A stretch of 64,000 bases of DNA from Bacillus sp. AFS055030 (GCF_002574545.1 NZ_NUGT01000009.1:71798-135797), one strand, 5' to 3'; positions 8,810 through 18,129 are shown, numbered from the stretch's first letter. Notes: generated by a model not told the origin, from the letters alone. Translations and numbers: made by a program.

Positions 8810-9853
8810 CTATATATTGTTCATTAACTGAAACATTGGAAACAGGATTGCTATATACAATGATAGAATACTTGATGAAATTAGAATTAATATGATTGGC
8901 TGAATGATCTTCATTGATCGGTGAAAGTAAGCTTCAATACTCCCCTTTAAATAATCAGCATAATCAGCAAGTTCTTTACTAAGAGTACTATTATTCATGC
9001 CATGTTCAATTACAAATATAATATCTTTATGAAATGCACGTTCATTTTTAAATGCTTCCTGCATAGAAATTCCGTTTACGATTTGATTGTAAAAGATTAC
9101 TGTTTTTTCTTTTATAAAAGTCCTACTATCATTATTTTGCATCGTTTTTAATGCGTCAACAATGGGAAAACCAGCATGTAATAAAATACTTAACTGCATT
9201 GAAAATTCATAAGTATTCATTGTAATTAAATACTTACTTATTAGTGGAATTTGAATTAATTTATCCATCCGCTCAATTGCATTTAATTTATTAATGACGA
9301 ATAAGGATCCATAAGTGATTAATCCAATTAGGAAAAGAGAAGAAAACAATATCGTAGGTAAGCTTTTTATAACTTGTAGATAGATAAAAATAAAGGAATT
9401 CTGATTGGTGTGGAATGTTGAAAATAGCATTTCATATTGAGGAATGATAATATTTCTAAACAAAAATAAAATTAGCAACAATATTGTGATTAAAAAAATA
9501 GGATACCCCATGATTTTTCTTATGTAAGCTCTATGTTGAATCTTTTTTGTAAGCATAAAACTGCCTTCTCTTAGCGCTAAAGACAAATCACCATGCTTTT
9601 CTGCATAATACAAGTAAACAAGTATATCTTGATGAAGTCCAAGCATTTTCGCAAAATCGATGAACGATTTTCCTTCCACTAAAGCTATATTAGCTTTGTA
9701 AATCAATTCTTTCAGGTTATCTGGAAATTGAATCGTTAAGAATTCAATTGCTTGAATTAGAGGGTAACCTTTTTCTAATAGTTCTCCCAAAATTTTTAAG
9801 AGCTTAGCTTGTTCAATATAAGTTAATTTTTTTTTATTAATAAATTTACCCAT
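8810..9853 (-). CDS. comGB: Competence type II secretion-like membrane protein ComGB
   Basis: GspF/PilC-type polytopic platform protein of 347 residues for the transformation pilus. It has two T2SS_F domains, each with cytoplasmic helices followed by membrane segments; hydrophobic stretches lie near residues 117-135, 166-188 and 322-341. It overlaps the end of comGA by eight bases, which indicates translational coupling. ComGB works with the ComGA ATPase to assemble ComGC filaments. Confidence 0.93.
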   Translation of the reverse strand: MGKFINKKKLTYIEQAKLLKILGELLEKGYPLIQAIEFLTIQFPDNLKELIYKANIALVEGKSFIDFAKMLGLHQDILVYLYYAEKHGDLSLALREGSFMLTKKIQHRAYIRKIMGYPIFLITILLLILFLFRNIIIPQYEMLFSTFHTNQNSFIFIYLQVIKSLPTILFSSLFLIGLITYGSLFVINKLNAIERMDKLIQIPLISKYLITMNTYEFSMQLSILLHAGFPIVDALKTMQNNDSRTFIKEKTVIFYNQIVNGISMQEAFKNERAFHKDIIFVIEHGMNNSTLSKELADYADYLKGSIEAYFHRSMKIIQPIILILISSSILSLYIAILFPMFQLMNNI

Positions 9854-10907
9854 AGATTATACTTCGATCCAAATGTTTATTATCAATAAAACCTAAGGCA
9901 TAACCTTTAATAAGTTGACTATTTAATGTAGAGAATTGAACATCTTCATGAATTCCTCTAAATTCATTAATAACCGAATTTAGAGCATTTCCATAAAGTA
10001 ATTCAAATACCCCCAATCTTCTGTGTCTACGATTAACAAAACAACTTGGTTCACATTCAACTTCACAAAAACGACATTTTATTGGAACTAATCTTTGCGA
10101 AACGATCGCAACCATTGCCTGAAATAATTCTTCTTTAGGTATACCAAGCTCTAACATTCGATATAATGCACCTTTTGTATTATTAGAATGAATAGTCGTT
10201 AATACTAAATGGCCGGTCAATGCTGCACGAACCGCAATTTTTGCAGTCTCTTCATCCCTAATCTCTCCTACCATTACGATATCTGGGTCAGATCGAAGAA
10301 TAGCTTTTAATCCTGTTGCATATGTTAAGCCTGCTTTTTCATTAACTTGGACTTGAAAATATTCATCTGATCTCCTTTCAATCGGATCCTCTAATGTGAT
10401 AATATTTCTTGCTATATCTTCTTTTGCTGACTGTAATAAGGAATATAATGTTGTTGATTTCCCACAGCCAGTTGGCCCTGTAAACATCATTAACCCATGT
10501 GAATGATGTAATAAAGACAAAAGTTTACGCGTTGTAGATGGGAATAATGAAAGACTTTCTATTGGAGCAACTTTTTGTTGGGGATGAATACGAATAACCA
10601 TAGACTCATCAATAATCGTTGGTAAAGTTGCAAGGCGAAGTGATAATAAAACTTCATTAATGTTAACAACTAAAATTCCTGTCTGCGGGCGTCTAATTTC
10701 TCCTATATCCATACTTCCTAAAAATTTCAAATGCATGATGATCCTCTTGGACTGCTCTTTATTTAATCGTTGAATCAGTTTCAACTCACCATCAACTCGA
10801 AAAAGAATTTGTACATCATCCTTTTTTGGTAATAAATGAATATCCGATGCTCCAAAATGGCAAGCTTTTTTTAGCAGTTCTTCAACCATTTTTTCTACTG
10901 ATACCAA
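9846..10907 (-). CDS. comGA: Competence pilus assembly ATPase ComGA
   Basis: GspE/PilB-family hexameric ATPase of 353 residues that powers assembly of the competence pseudopilus. Walker A is GPTGCGKST, the Asp box is ITLEDPIE and Walker B is DIVMVGEIRD. A cysteine cluster CRFCEVECEPSC near residue 278 replaces the usual tetracysteine zinc site. The start is a TTG at 10907, with AAGGGGG seven bases upstream, and the N terminus aligns with B. subtilis ComGA (xSVEK then ASDIH). It is the first gene of the comG operon. Confidence 0.95.
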   Translation of the reverse strand: MVSVEKMVEELLKKACHFGASDIHLLPKKDDVQILFRVDGELKLIQRLNKEQSKRIIMHLKFLGSMDIGEIRRPQTGILVVNINEVLLSLRLATLPTIIDESMVIRIHPQQKVAPIESLSLFPSTTRKLLSLLHHSHGLMMFTGPTGCGKSTTLYSLLQSAKEDIARNIITLEDPIERRSDEYFQVQVNEKAGLTYATGLKAILRSDPDIVMVGEIRDEETAKIAVRAALTGHLVLTTIHSNNTKGALYRMLELGIPKEELFQAMVAIVSQRLVPIKCRFCEVECEPSCFVNRRHRRLGVFELLYGNALNSVINEFRGIHEDVQFSTLNSQLIKGYALGFIDNKHLDRSIIYG

Positions 10908-11255
10908 TTTTATTCCCCCTTTCTATTATCGCAATTATAATTTTGTTTCACTAAGCTATCAAATCATGATAATTAAGAAACTGAATGAAAAATTTATATT
11001 TAGCTAAAAATTATAGACAAACTAAAGTTAATTTATCGAAATAATGTACGAGAATGTCAAATTTATATCATAAAATATAAAGTATGTTTTCAAATCAATG
11101 TATAGAAAATTATAAAATAAGAAAAATAATATCAGTTATGGTTAATTTCTTTATCATTAGAATCATTTAGAATTGTATTAATACATTGTTTACAATTGTA
11201 ACTTTCTTATTTTATAATAATGAATGGGTAGAAATTTTTTATGGGGGGATTTAGG
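10908..11255. other. Divergent comGA/yqgY intergenic region
   Basis: AT-rich spacer of about 350 bases. On the minus strand a TTGACA at 11055-11060, 17 bases before GATAAA, is a possible comGA promoter. Just upstream, 11078-11090 reads AAAA-N5-TTTA, one base off a ComK AT-box; a clear partner box was not found. No small gene is visible. Confidence 0.35.
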
Positions 11256-11498
11256 ATGGATCGAATGTTCCGCGTTCTAGGATTCTGGACTGCTATATTT
11301 ACGGTAATGTTCTTTGTTGGACATATGTCAGCAGCTGCACTTATTTTCGCATGTCAAACAGCATTTTTCGTAGTATTAGGCTATCTAAAGCTTTCTGAGC
11401 GTATGTACATCTATATCTTTGGCGCATACTTAACTGTGTTCTTTATTGGATTTACATATTATAGTACTTTCTTATTAGTACCTAGCTTTGGTGAATAA
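11256..11498 (+). CDS. yqgY: DUF2626 family membrane protein YqgY
   Basis: Small integral membrane protein of 80 residues with three hydrophobic segments (about 7-22, 27-43 and 50-72), matching the YqgY/DUF2626 family. The ATG at 11256 follows a strong GGGGGG run; an upstream ATG at 11241 overlaps that run. It is monocistronic, with a strong terminator immediately after the stop. Function is unknown; no catalytic motif is visible. Confidence 0.8.
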   Translation: MDRMFRVLGFWTAIFTVMFFVGHMSAAALIFACQTAFFVVLGYLKLSERMYIYIFGAYLTVFFIGFTYYSTFLLVPSFGE

Positions 11499-11527
11499 TA
11501 AAAAACCAGTCATATGACTGGTTTTTT
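11499..11527. terminator. Bidirectional terminator yqgY / midA
   Basis: AAAAACCAGTCATATGACTGGTTTTT at 11501-11526 is a near-perfect palindrome with A and T tracts on both sides, serving both converging genes. Confidence 0.88.
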
Positions 11528-12657
11528 TATTTGTATTCATTTAATAAAATCAATTCATTCAACTTAGAGTGATCACTTGTTGACATATCTTTTGTTTGTA
11601 ATAACCATTGAAATGAATCGCTTATTCCCCCTGGCATGATTAAAGATTGAACAGCTCTATTTTGTTTATATTCACTTGAAAATGGATTTGATTGAGCATG
11701 CGGAATAAGCCAATTAAATATTCCAAAATCTAAAAGTGCATCTCTTTGGCTAGAAAAGTATAGATTTTCAATATTATTCTGTAACCCCAACTTTTTTAAT
11801 TCATCCCAGTGAATATGAGTTGTAATGTCCATTTGCCCTAAATTCTCTAGTAGGTTGGATTTCATTTCATGTTTGTAATAACCACGCAAACTTCCCTTAA
11901 TTCGATGGGGTGCATCCCATTCTTCCCTAGTAAAACCATAATCAACTGTTAAAATGATTCCTTTACTAATTTTCGATTGTAAAAGTTCATAAACTTTTTC
12001 CATACCAACAGGAATTTCAACTCTTTGCCCATTTTTTCCTATAAAATTGGATCTACTTAAAAAATCAATGATGATTTGATCGTGGATCTTAACGAGATTT
12101 TCTTTCAAATTATTTAGTTCATCACTAATAATGACAACTTCATGCCATTCATTTTGATTAAATTCAACTACTCGAACAGGTAAAGCATCAAACAATTCGT
12201 TTGAAAATACCATACCATTTTTGATTTGCTGGATTTCTATTAAATTTGAAAAGTATTTACAATTCAAATGGTTCGCCAATAATTCCATTTGTAATTTACG
12301 ATGATACGTACTTGCATCAATAATATAGTAAGTTAAATTATGATAAATTTCAGGCTCTTTTTTTTCACAGTAAGAAAGAAAGGCGGATGCGAATCTGCCA
12401 TTTCCACCACCAACTTCAATAAAAAAAGGTTCGATTAGCTTATTTTTAACAAAGCGACAAAATGAAGCTGCAATTACTTCTCCGTATACTGAACCTACTG
12501 AGCTTGTTGTATAGAAATCGCCTTTTCGTCCAATTTTTTCATTTGCTTTTAGATAATAACCCATCTCATGATCATAAAGCACTAACGAAATAAATTGATC
12601 ATATGTAATGAAACCTTTTTTGCTATTATTTATCGCATTAATAATAATATTTTTCAT
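11527..12657 (-). CDS. SAM-dependent methyltransferase, MidA/NDUFAF7 family
   Basis: Protein of 376 residues in the DUF185/Methyltransf_28 family. The SAM-binding glycine loop is VEVGGGNGRFA near residue 84, followed by a conserved NELFDALPV segment and TVDYGF. In mitochondria NDUFAF7 dimethylates an arginine of complex I; bacterial substrates are unknown, so no substrate is assigned. It ends at the shared terminator and starts 11 bases after yqgX, so the two are probably cotranscribed. I do not recall this gene at this position in B. subtilis. Confidence 0.85.
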   Translation of the reverse strand: MKNIIINAINNSKKGFITYDQFISLVLYDHEMGYYLKANEKIGRKGDFYTTSSVGSVYGEVIAASFCRFVKNKLIEPFFIEVGGGNGRFASAFLSYCEKKEPEIYHNLTYYIIDASTYHRKLQMELLANHLNCKYFSNLIEIQQIKNGMVFSNELFDALPVRVVEFNQNEWHEVVIISDELNNLKENLVKIHDQIIIDFLSRSNFIGKNGQRVEIPVGMEKVYELLQSKISKGIILTVDYGFTREEWDAPHRIKGSLRGYYKHEMKSNLLENLGQMDITTHIHWDELKKLGLQNNIENLYFSSQRDALLDFGIFNWLIPHAQSNPFSSEYKQNRAVQSLIMPGGISDSFQWLLQTKDMSTSDHSKLNELILLNEYK

Positions 12658-12668
12658 CGTATACCTTA

Positions 12669-13295
12669 TTATAAAAATGGATTATGTCTTTTCTCATCAC
12701 CAATTGTTGTAGTTTCTCCATGCCCACTACAAACAACGACATCATCTGGTAAAGAAAGAAGCTTACCCTTTATACTTCTAATCAACTGATCGTGATCCCC
12801 ACCAGGTAAATCAGTTCGTCCAATACTTCCTTCAAATAATGCATCACCAGAAAATACTGTTTTTATTTCTTTACAATAAAATGAAACACTTCCCGGTGAA
12901 TGTCCTGGAGTTTCAAAAATTGAAAATAAAAAACGACCAATTTCCATTTTACCTTCTTTTTCAATTAAAAGATCTGCTTCTCTTGCAAAAATTGACTGAT
13001 TTCTCATAAATAATTCAGAACCATTTTTTTGCCCATCTGTTAACCAATCTGCTTCATATTTATGAATATAAACGGGTATATTATATTCATCACGCACATC
13101 ATCAACAGCCCCAATATGATCAAAATGGGCGTGGGTTAAAAGAATCGCTAATGGCTTTAATTTATTTTCTTCAATAACATTAAAGATTACATGTGCTTCT
13201 TCGCCCGGATCAAAAATTACGGCTTCATTCATATCATTGCTTAAGATATAACAATTAGTTTGTAATGGACCTAATGGTAATTGTAAAACATTCAT
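12669..13295 (-). CDS. yqgX: MBL-fold metallo-hydrolase YqgX
   Basis: Metallo-beta-lactamase-fold hydrolase of 208 residues, glyoxalase II-like. The metal-binding HxHxDH motif is THAHFDHIG, with the later histidines in ETPGHSPGS and SGHGETT and the bridging aspartate in FSGDALF, so both metal sites look complete. Length and sequence match B. subtilis YqgX. The natural thioester substrate is not established. Downstream is the MidA-like methyltransferase. Confidence 0.88.
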   Translation of the reverse strand: MNVLQLPLGPLQTNCYILSNDMNEAVIFDPGEEAHVIFNVIEENKLKPLAILLTHAHFDHIGAVDDVRDEYNIPVYIHKYEADWLTDGQKNGSELFMRNQSIFAREADLLIEKEGKMEIGRFLFSIFETPGHSPGSVSFYCKEIKTVFSGDALFEGSIGRTDLPGGDHDQLIRSIKGKLLSLPDDVVVCSGHGETTTIGDEKRHNPFL

Positions 13296-13452
13296 ATTTA
13301 TACCCTGCTTTCTTTTTTAATCTATCTAATACTATATCATAATTTTGTTTTAGCACTTAATTTCAAATAGACAATTGTTCACAAAAGTTTTACAATAATA
13401 ATGATGTGATAGCAAACAGGGGTTGCTTGAAGAAATTTATAGGGGGTTTACA

Positions 13453-13629
13453 ATGGGTACAGTTATTATTTTTATATTAGTAGCTATTCTATGTGTTCCA
13501 GCATTAATTGGATCATTAAAGAATAAGAACTTTTTAGCCGTTTTTTGGTCAGGTGCTACATTAGTTTTATTTGCTTGGTTTGCCATTATGACAATTTTAC
13601 ATAACGGTTATCCACCAGCGCACTTATAA
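13453..13629 (+). CDS. yqgW: DUF2759 family membrane protein YqgW
   Basis: Small membrane protein of 58 residues with two hydrophobic helices (about 2-20 and 28-48) separated by a basic LKNKN turn. It matches YqgW/DUF2759. The ATG at 13453 follows AGGGGG; the in-frame upstream start at 13423 has no ribosome binding site. Function unknown. It is monocistronic, ending before a strong palindromic terminator. Confidence 0.75.
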   Translation: MGTVIIFILVAILCVPALIGSLKNKNFLAVFWSGATLVLFAWFAIMTILHNGYPPAHL

Positions 13630-13686
13630 TATTTATTTCCATATGAAATGAACAAATTTCTACATAAAGAAAACATGTTCTAAAAT

Positions 13687-13716
13687 AAAAAAGCTGACTA
13701 AATTGTCAGCTTTTTT
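13687..13716. terminator. Bidirectional terminator yqgW / M14 peptidase
   Basis: AAAAAAGCTGAC at 13687-13698 pairs perfectly with GTCAGCTTTTTT at 13705-13716 between converging genes. Confidence 0.9.
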
Positions 13717-13719
13717 ATT

Positions 13720-14658
13720 TTAGGATGACTGGATTGAGTTGAAATTTTCTAAGTTAAATAATGACGTTAACAATATTGGAAACGTCTCGGAAAAAATGGA
13801 TTCAAACATAGAAAGTGGCAATGGATTTATTCCTTTACCTAATTCAAGTGTAAATCCTGGTTTCCTAAAATGTTGGATATACCAATCTTTATAACCTGCA
13901 TGGCTATCAATTGTTTTTACTGCCTTATAAGGACTAACAGTAGAAAAATAGTTAGCATAAACTTCCGAGATGGGTGGTTCTAGATGATCATATCCCCAAT
14001 AAAATTCCTTACCTTGAGTATGCAAACATAAAATAAGATCAAACTTTCTTTCAATAGCTAAATTACTCATTGCGATTGTTTCCGGTTCAGTTAATGGAGC
14101 ATCTCCTGGATAATCTCTAGGAGAGAATGTTTTTTGTTTCTTTCGTTCTTTTTCAATTTCCCAATTTGCAGGAAATTGATTGTTTAAATCAACACCTCTT
14201 ATATTTGCTTTCCATCCAGTAAAACCATCATTTCCTTCGTTAATTTTATGAACGAATTCCATATAATCACTTTGATCCACAGTTCCATTGATCGCTAAAT
14301 TTACCCCATCAGGATTCACCATAGGAACAATCGATAAGGTATTTTCATTAAATAATTGGCATAGTTCTTTATGAAACGGCAACTCCTCATTTTTTAAAGT
14401 GTTACATATCCAATAAAGCATTTTCATGATTACACAAGTTGTAATCCATTCATTTGCATGAAAAGAACCATTCCAATGTATCTTTCTATGCCCATTTCCG
14501 ATCTGAATCTCATAAATAGGCTGATTTAAAACACTGTGTCCAATCGTATTTAATTGAAGAAAAGGGAATTCTTGTACTAATAAACTAATATCTTTCGAAA
14601 GTTCATTAAAATCATATCTTCTTGCATGAAAGAATAAAGTCTGATTGTTTTTATACAA
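13720..14658 (-). CDS. M14 family zinc carboxypeptidase, YqgT-like
   Basis: Metallocarboxypeptidase of about 312 residues. Counting from the upstream GTG, zinc ligands are H70 and E73 (FHANEW) and H216 (CLHTQG), with catalytic E275 in FTLELG; MVNPDGVNL is also typical. It resembles the catalytic domain of gamma-D-glutamyl-L-diamino acid endopeptidase I (YqgT), which cleaves peptidoglycan stem peptides, and lies where yqgT is found. It lacks LysM repeats and a signal peptide, so it probably acts in the cytosol on muropeptides. A TTG at 14658 fits GAGGTGA better than the GTG at 14667, which is part of that site. Confidence 0.82.
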   Translation of the reverse strand: MYKNNQTLFFHARRYDFNELSKDISLLVQEFPFLQLNTIGHSVLNQPIYEIQIGNGHRKIHWNGSFHANEWITTCVIMKMLYWICNTLKNEELPFHKELCQLFNENTLSIVPMVNPDGVNLAINGTVDQSDYMEFVHKINEGNDGFTGWKANIRGVDLNNQFPANWEIEKERKKQKTFSPRDYPGDAPLTEPETIAMSNLAIERKFDLILCLHTQGKEFYWGYDHLEPPISEVYANYFSTVSPYKAVKTIDSHAGYKDWYIQHFRKPGFTLELGKGINPLPLSMFESIFSETFPILLTSLFNLENFNSIQSS

Positions 14659-14711
14659 AAGTTTCACCTCATCAGTTATTTTCTAATTAATTGTATGTCA
14701 TTAAAATAAAG

Positions 14712-14740
14712 AAAAGCACTTTCGTTAAAGAAGTGCTTTA
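14712..14740 (-). terminator. Second copy of the ltaS terminator hairpin
   Basis: AAAAGCACTT at 14712-14721 pairs with AAGTGCTTTA at 14731-14740. The sequence is a close copy of the hairpin at 14925-14953, about 213 bases away, and like it is followed on the minus strand by a T-rich run. It lies between that terminator and the M14 gene. Confidence 0.6.
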
Positions 14741-14924
14741 TTTAGCGTTTAACCGGGGCATATTGAATTTTTAAAGCTTATTGAGTCCACCGGTTGCAAG
14801 GTGGCTCAGTGATGGAGCTAGAAGATACTACAAGACGAAATTAACGAGGTATAAAAGTCTAGGCACACTTAAAAGTAACATTCCTTTCATAAAAATGACT
14901 AACTACTTTTTTTAGTAATATAAA
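14741..14924. other. GC-richer insert between two copies of one terminator
   Basis: About 185 bases of locally richer GC than the flanks, with no open frame. It holds a stem TGAG(T)CCACC at 14782-14791 pairing with GGTGGCTCA at 14800-14808 with one bulged T. The sequence does not resemble any RNA gene I know. It may be a remnant of an inserted element. Confidence 0.4.
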
Positions 14925-14953
14925 AAAAGCACTCCCATTAAGGAAGTGCTTTT
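14925..14953 (-). terminator. Terminator of ltaS
   Basis: AAAAGCACTCCC at 14925-14936 pairs with GGAAGTGCTTTT at 14942-14953 (one mismatch). On the minus strand the stem is followed by TTTTTTTATAT, just after the ltaS stop. Confidence 0.85.
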
Positions 14954-14958
14954 CTTGT

Positions 14959-16851
14959 TTATTCAAACTTCGTAGCAGCTTTTTTATATTTAACTTCATA
15001 GAAACGAAGTAAATCTTTATAAATAATTGAGTTTGAATACTCAAGAGATTTATTTGCTTTTGCTAAGTCTTCTTTAGGTGGTTTTTGTCCTTTTAATTCT
15101 TCACCAGTATTTGGATCATACATCTTCTCACCAGTGTAAATATATTTATCAGTAACAATTGTACCATCACGGAAAACTACAAAGTTTTTGTGTTTAGGTG
15201 AGAAAATATCATTACCAAAGTTAATAGATGTTTTATTTGGATCTTCACCTAATAAGTTTAAAATTGTAGGTTTAACATCAATTTGACCTGCAACTTTATG
15301 AATTGTTTCACCTTTAGTTTGTCCAGGTACGTGGATAAAGAATGGTACTTTTTGTAATTTAACATGTTCTGCAGGTGTAATATCTTGTCCTAATACTTCA
15401 CTCATTGCACGGTTATGGTTTTCAGAAATACCATAGTGGTCACCATACATAACAATGATTGTATTATCATATAAACCTTTTGCTTTCATTTCTTCAATGA
15501 AATGTTTAATTGATTCATCTAAATATCGAACTGTTGTTACATAGTTATCAACAGTTTGGTCTCCAGTTGTTAAACGTGGGATCATTAAATCCTCATCATT
15601 TAGTTCGAATGGATAATGGTTTGTTAAAGTAAGCATACGATTGTAGAACGGTTTAGGCATAGAAGCCATTTTGTCTACTGATTGCTGAACGAAATATTCA
15701 TCTTTAAGTCCCCAACCAATTGACGTTTCTGGAGTAACTTTATAGTCAGATTCATTATAATAACGATCGTAACCAAGACTTGGATACATCATATCTCGGT
15801 TCCAGAACGATTTGTTGTTCGAATGCATTACTGAAGTATAGTACTTTTGATCTTGTTTTAAAATTGCTGGTGTAGCAGTAAACGTATTACCACTGTTTGT
15901 AAAGTATACAGCACCACGATCTAACGGGAATAAACTATTATCAATTAAGAATTCAGCATCAGATGTTTTACCTTGTCCAGTTTGGTGGTAAAAATTATCA
16001 AAATAATAACTTTCTTTCGTAAATTTATTTAAGAAAGGAGTAATTTCTTGTCCATTAATTTTTCGTCCAATTACGAAATTTTGTAATGATTCTAATGAAA
16101 CTACTACTACGTTTTTACCTTTATATTTACCGTGTAATTGTGCATTCACACCAGTATCATTAGCACGAATAAAGTTTTCGATACCTGCTAATTCACTATC
16201 ATCAGCCATCGCTTTTTGAGCAGATGTTTTTGATTGAATAACCATATCATACATATGATAATTGTATAATCCTAAGAATTTAACAATGTATTCTCTATCG
16301 AATGAACGTGTTAATAATTGTGGACGTTCAGTTTCTGCTAAACCAAGGTTAACTAAGAAAATAGCAACCGCTGCTAAGAAATAAGCTGTTCTAGCTTTCC
16401 CTTTAATGTTCGCAGTAGTAAAGAATTTTTTACCCCAGAAATAATTTACCGCAATTAAGATAAAAATATCTGAAAAAGCTAAGATTGTTTTATAGCTGAT
16501 CATTGCTTTAACACTTGAACCTAAATCCGAAAAGTTTCGTGTCATAAATAAAACTGGAATCGTTACGAAATCGTCAAAGAATGAATAATAAGCTGTATCA
16601 GCTATTAAAATAAAGGACATGATAATCGAAATCCAAATAATTGCTCTATTTCGTTTCGGTCCTTTTGCAAAAAGAGCTATACCTATAAATATTAATAATG
16701 AAGATATAGGCGCAATTATTAAAATAAATTGTTGCATTGAATTTTCAATTTCTAAATCAAAATAAAATTCGCTTAGTAAAGTTGCTTTAATCCATAAAAG
16801 GAATACAGCAAGTAACGGGAATCCAAAGTTTTTAATAAACTTTTTCCACAT
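14959..16851 (-). CDS. yqgS: Lipoteichoic acid synthase family sulfatase-fold protein (YqgS type)
   Basis: Membrane phosphoglycerol transferase of 630 residues that polymerises glycerol phosphate from phosphatidylglycerol onto a glycolipid anchor. Five N-terminal membrane helices occupy about residues 10-175, followed by an extracellular alkaline-phosphatase-like domain. The catalytic threonine is T296 in GQGKTSDAE, with E254 in SLES and the metal motif YGDHYGI. An AQKA segment near residue 214 could be the signal peptidase site seen in LtaS proteins. The ATG at 16851 follows GAGGAGG. Bacillus species have several paralogues, so the exact orthologue is less certain than the family. Confidence 0.92.
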   Translation of the reverse strand: MWKKFIKNFGFPLLAVFLLWIKATLLSEFYFDLEIENSMQQFILIIAPISSLLIFIGIALFAKGPKRNRAIIWISIIMSFILIADTAYYSFFDDFVTIPVLFMTRNFSDLGSSVKAMISYKTILAFSDIFILIAVNYFWGKKFFTTANIKGKARTAYFLAAVAIFLVNLGLAETERPQLLTRSFDREYIVKFLGLYNYHMYDMVIQSKTSAQKAMADDSELAGIENFIRANDTGVNAQLHGKYKGKNVVVVSLESLQNFVIGRKINGQEITPFLNKFTKESYYFDNFYHQTGQGKTSDAEFLIDNSLFPLDRGAVYFTNSGNTFTATPAILKQDQKYYTSVMHSNNKSFWNRDMMYPSLGYDRYYNESDYKVTPETSIGWGLKDEYFVQQSVDKMASMPKPFYNRMLTLTNHYPFELNDEDLMIPRLTTGDQTVDNYVTTVRYLDESIKHFIEEMKAKGLYDNTIIVMYGDHYGISENHNRAMSEVLGQDITPAEHVKLQKVPFFIHVPGQTKGETIHKVAGQIDVKPTILNLLGEDPNKTSINFGNDIFSPKHKNFVVFRDGTIVTDKYIYTGEKMYDPNTGEELKGQKPPKEDLAKANKSLEYSNSIIYKDLLRFYEVKYKKAATKFE

Positions 16852-17123
16852 ATTCTGTTCCTCCTCTTGTTAAGACTATTAATCTATTTTATCTTTTATA
16901 ATACCATGTTTGTCATTTCACATATCTATTTTATTGGCATTTAAATACCAAGAATTTTTGAAATGATTCATACAATTTTTTAGCCACTAAATGTATGGAT
17001 CAATAAAATTTATTTGACGTAACCTTAGGTTTTTTTCTAACGTCATTCAATTTATCATAAAGTAGTTCTGTCGTCAAATAACTAATTTTTTTTTCAATTC
17101 AATTTCAATACAATAAACATAAT
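16852..17123. other. ltaS upstream region with inverted TTATTTGACG repeat
   Basis: Spacer between the glcK terminator and the ltaS start, with no small gene. TTATTTGACG at 17010-17019 is repeated exactly in inverse orientation at 17072-17081, and a further CGTCA lies at 17041-17045. On the minus strand the 17072-17081 copy contains TTGACG, with a weak TAAATT 17 bases on, so it may include the -35 of the ltaS promoter. Confidence 0.4.
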
Positions 17124-17148
17124 AAGGTACTTCAATTAGAAGTACCTT
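17124..17148 (-). terminator. Hairpin after glcK
   Basis: AAGGTACTTC at 17124-17133 pairs perfectly with GAAGTACCTT at 17139-17148. The T-tract on the minus strand is short (ATTATG follows), so it may be a weak terminator or an RNA end stabiliser. Confidence 0.6.
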
Positions 17149-17157
17149 AAATTTAAG

Positions 17158-18129
17158 TTAAATTTCATTAGTAATAAATTTTTTTACTAAATATGCCGCT
17201 CCAATTGCTCCTGCATCGTTCCCTAACTTCGCAATTGAAAGTTTTGTCGAATCACGCACTGTAGTGAAAGCAAATTCATCAAAATATTTCTTTAATGGTT
17301 TTAATAACAGTTCACCTGCATTTGATACTCCGCCTCCAATAATAATATTTTCAGGATTTAGAGTATTTCCAACTCCAGCTAATACTAAAGCAAGATATCT
17401 CATGACATGATTAACGATTTCTTCTGCTACTTCATCACCATTCGAATAAGCTTCAAAAACATCCTTAGATGTAATTGGTGAACTATTCGACATTTCTTTT
17501 AAAACTGTTTCCTTTGTCGTATTTTGTAATTTCTCGTTTGCGATTCTTGCAATTCCAGTGGCTGAAGAAATTGTTTCTAAGCATCCCGTTTTTCCACAGT
17601 TACATAATACTCCATTTTCAAGTTGTACTGTTATATGGCCAATTTCTCCTGCAGATCCACTAATTCCATGGGCAACATCTCCATTTACGATTACGCCCCC
17701 ACCTACTCCTGTTCCAAGCGTAACCATTACTACGTCTTTTGCGCCATATCCAGCACCTTTCCACATTTCACCAACAGCTGCTATATTTGCATCATTATCA
17801 ACGATTACGGGAATACCTGATTCCTTCTCTAAAATTTCTTTTAAAGGAAAATTAACCCAACCTAAGTTTACTGCTGCAAATATTAGTCCATCTTCTAATC
17901 GAACCGAACCTGGTGCCCCAATACCAATTCCAGCAATATCTTCTTTTGTCTTACCCATCTGTTTAAGCTTTTCTTCAATTGCAATTGTAATCGTTTTAGG
18001 AATATGCTTACCACTATCAGATTTATCTGTTGGTACTTCCCATTTATCGATGAATTCCCCGTTATTTGTTAATAGTGCCAATTTAATGCTTGTACCACCT
18101 AAATCTACACCTACAATCATTTTAGCCAT
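17158..18129 (-). CDS. glcK: Glucokinase (ROK family)
   Basis: ROK-family ATP-dependent glucose kinase of 323 residues, producing glucose 6-phosphate from internal glucose. The ATP-binding GVDLGGTSIKL is at the N terminus, the DNDAN substrate loop is in the middle, and the ROK zinc motif CNCGKTGCLE is followed by the conserved glycine-rich VMVTLGTGVGGG region. The ATG at 18129 follows GGGAGAAGG; the frame extends 21 codons further upstream without a ribosome binding site. It forms an operon with yqgQ, 69 bases upstream. Confidence 0.95.
   Translation of the reverse strand: MAKMIVGVDLGGTSIKLALLTNNGEFIDKWEVPTDKSDSGKHIPKTITIAIEEKLKQMGKTKEDIAGIGIGAPGSVRLEDGLIFAAVNLGWVNFPLKEILEKESGIPVIVDNDANIAAVGEMWKGAGYGAKDVVMVTLGTGVGGGVIVNGDVAHGISGSAGEIGHITVQLENGVLCNCGKTGCLETISSATGIARIANEKLQNTTKETVLKEMSNSSPITSKDVFEAYSNGDEVAEEIVNHVMRYLALVLAGVGNTLNPENIIIGGGVSNAGELLLKPLKKYFDEFAFTTVRDSTKLSIAKLGNDAGAIGAAYLVKKFITNEI

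Noticed and set aside
11041-11100. Complete ComK double AT-box before comGA
   Set aside because: Only one box with a mismatch was found; no second box at the usual spacing.
14741-14924. Known non-coding RNA or insertion sequence
   Set aside because: No match to any family I know, no terminal inverted repeats and no transposase remnant; kept only as a curiosity.
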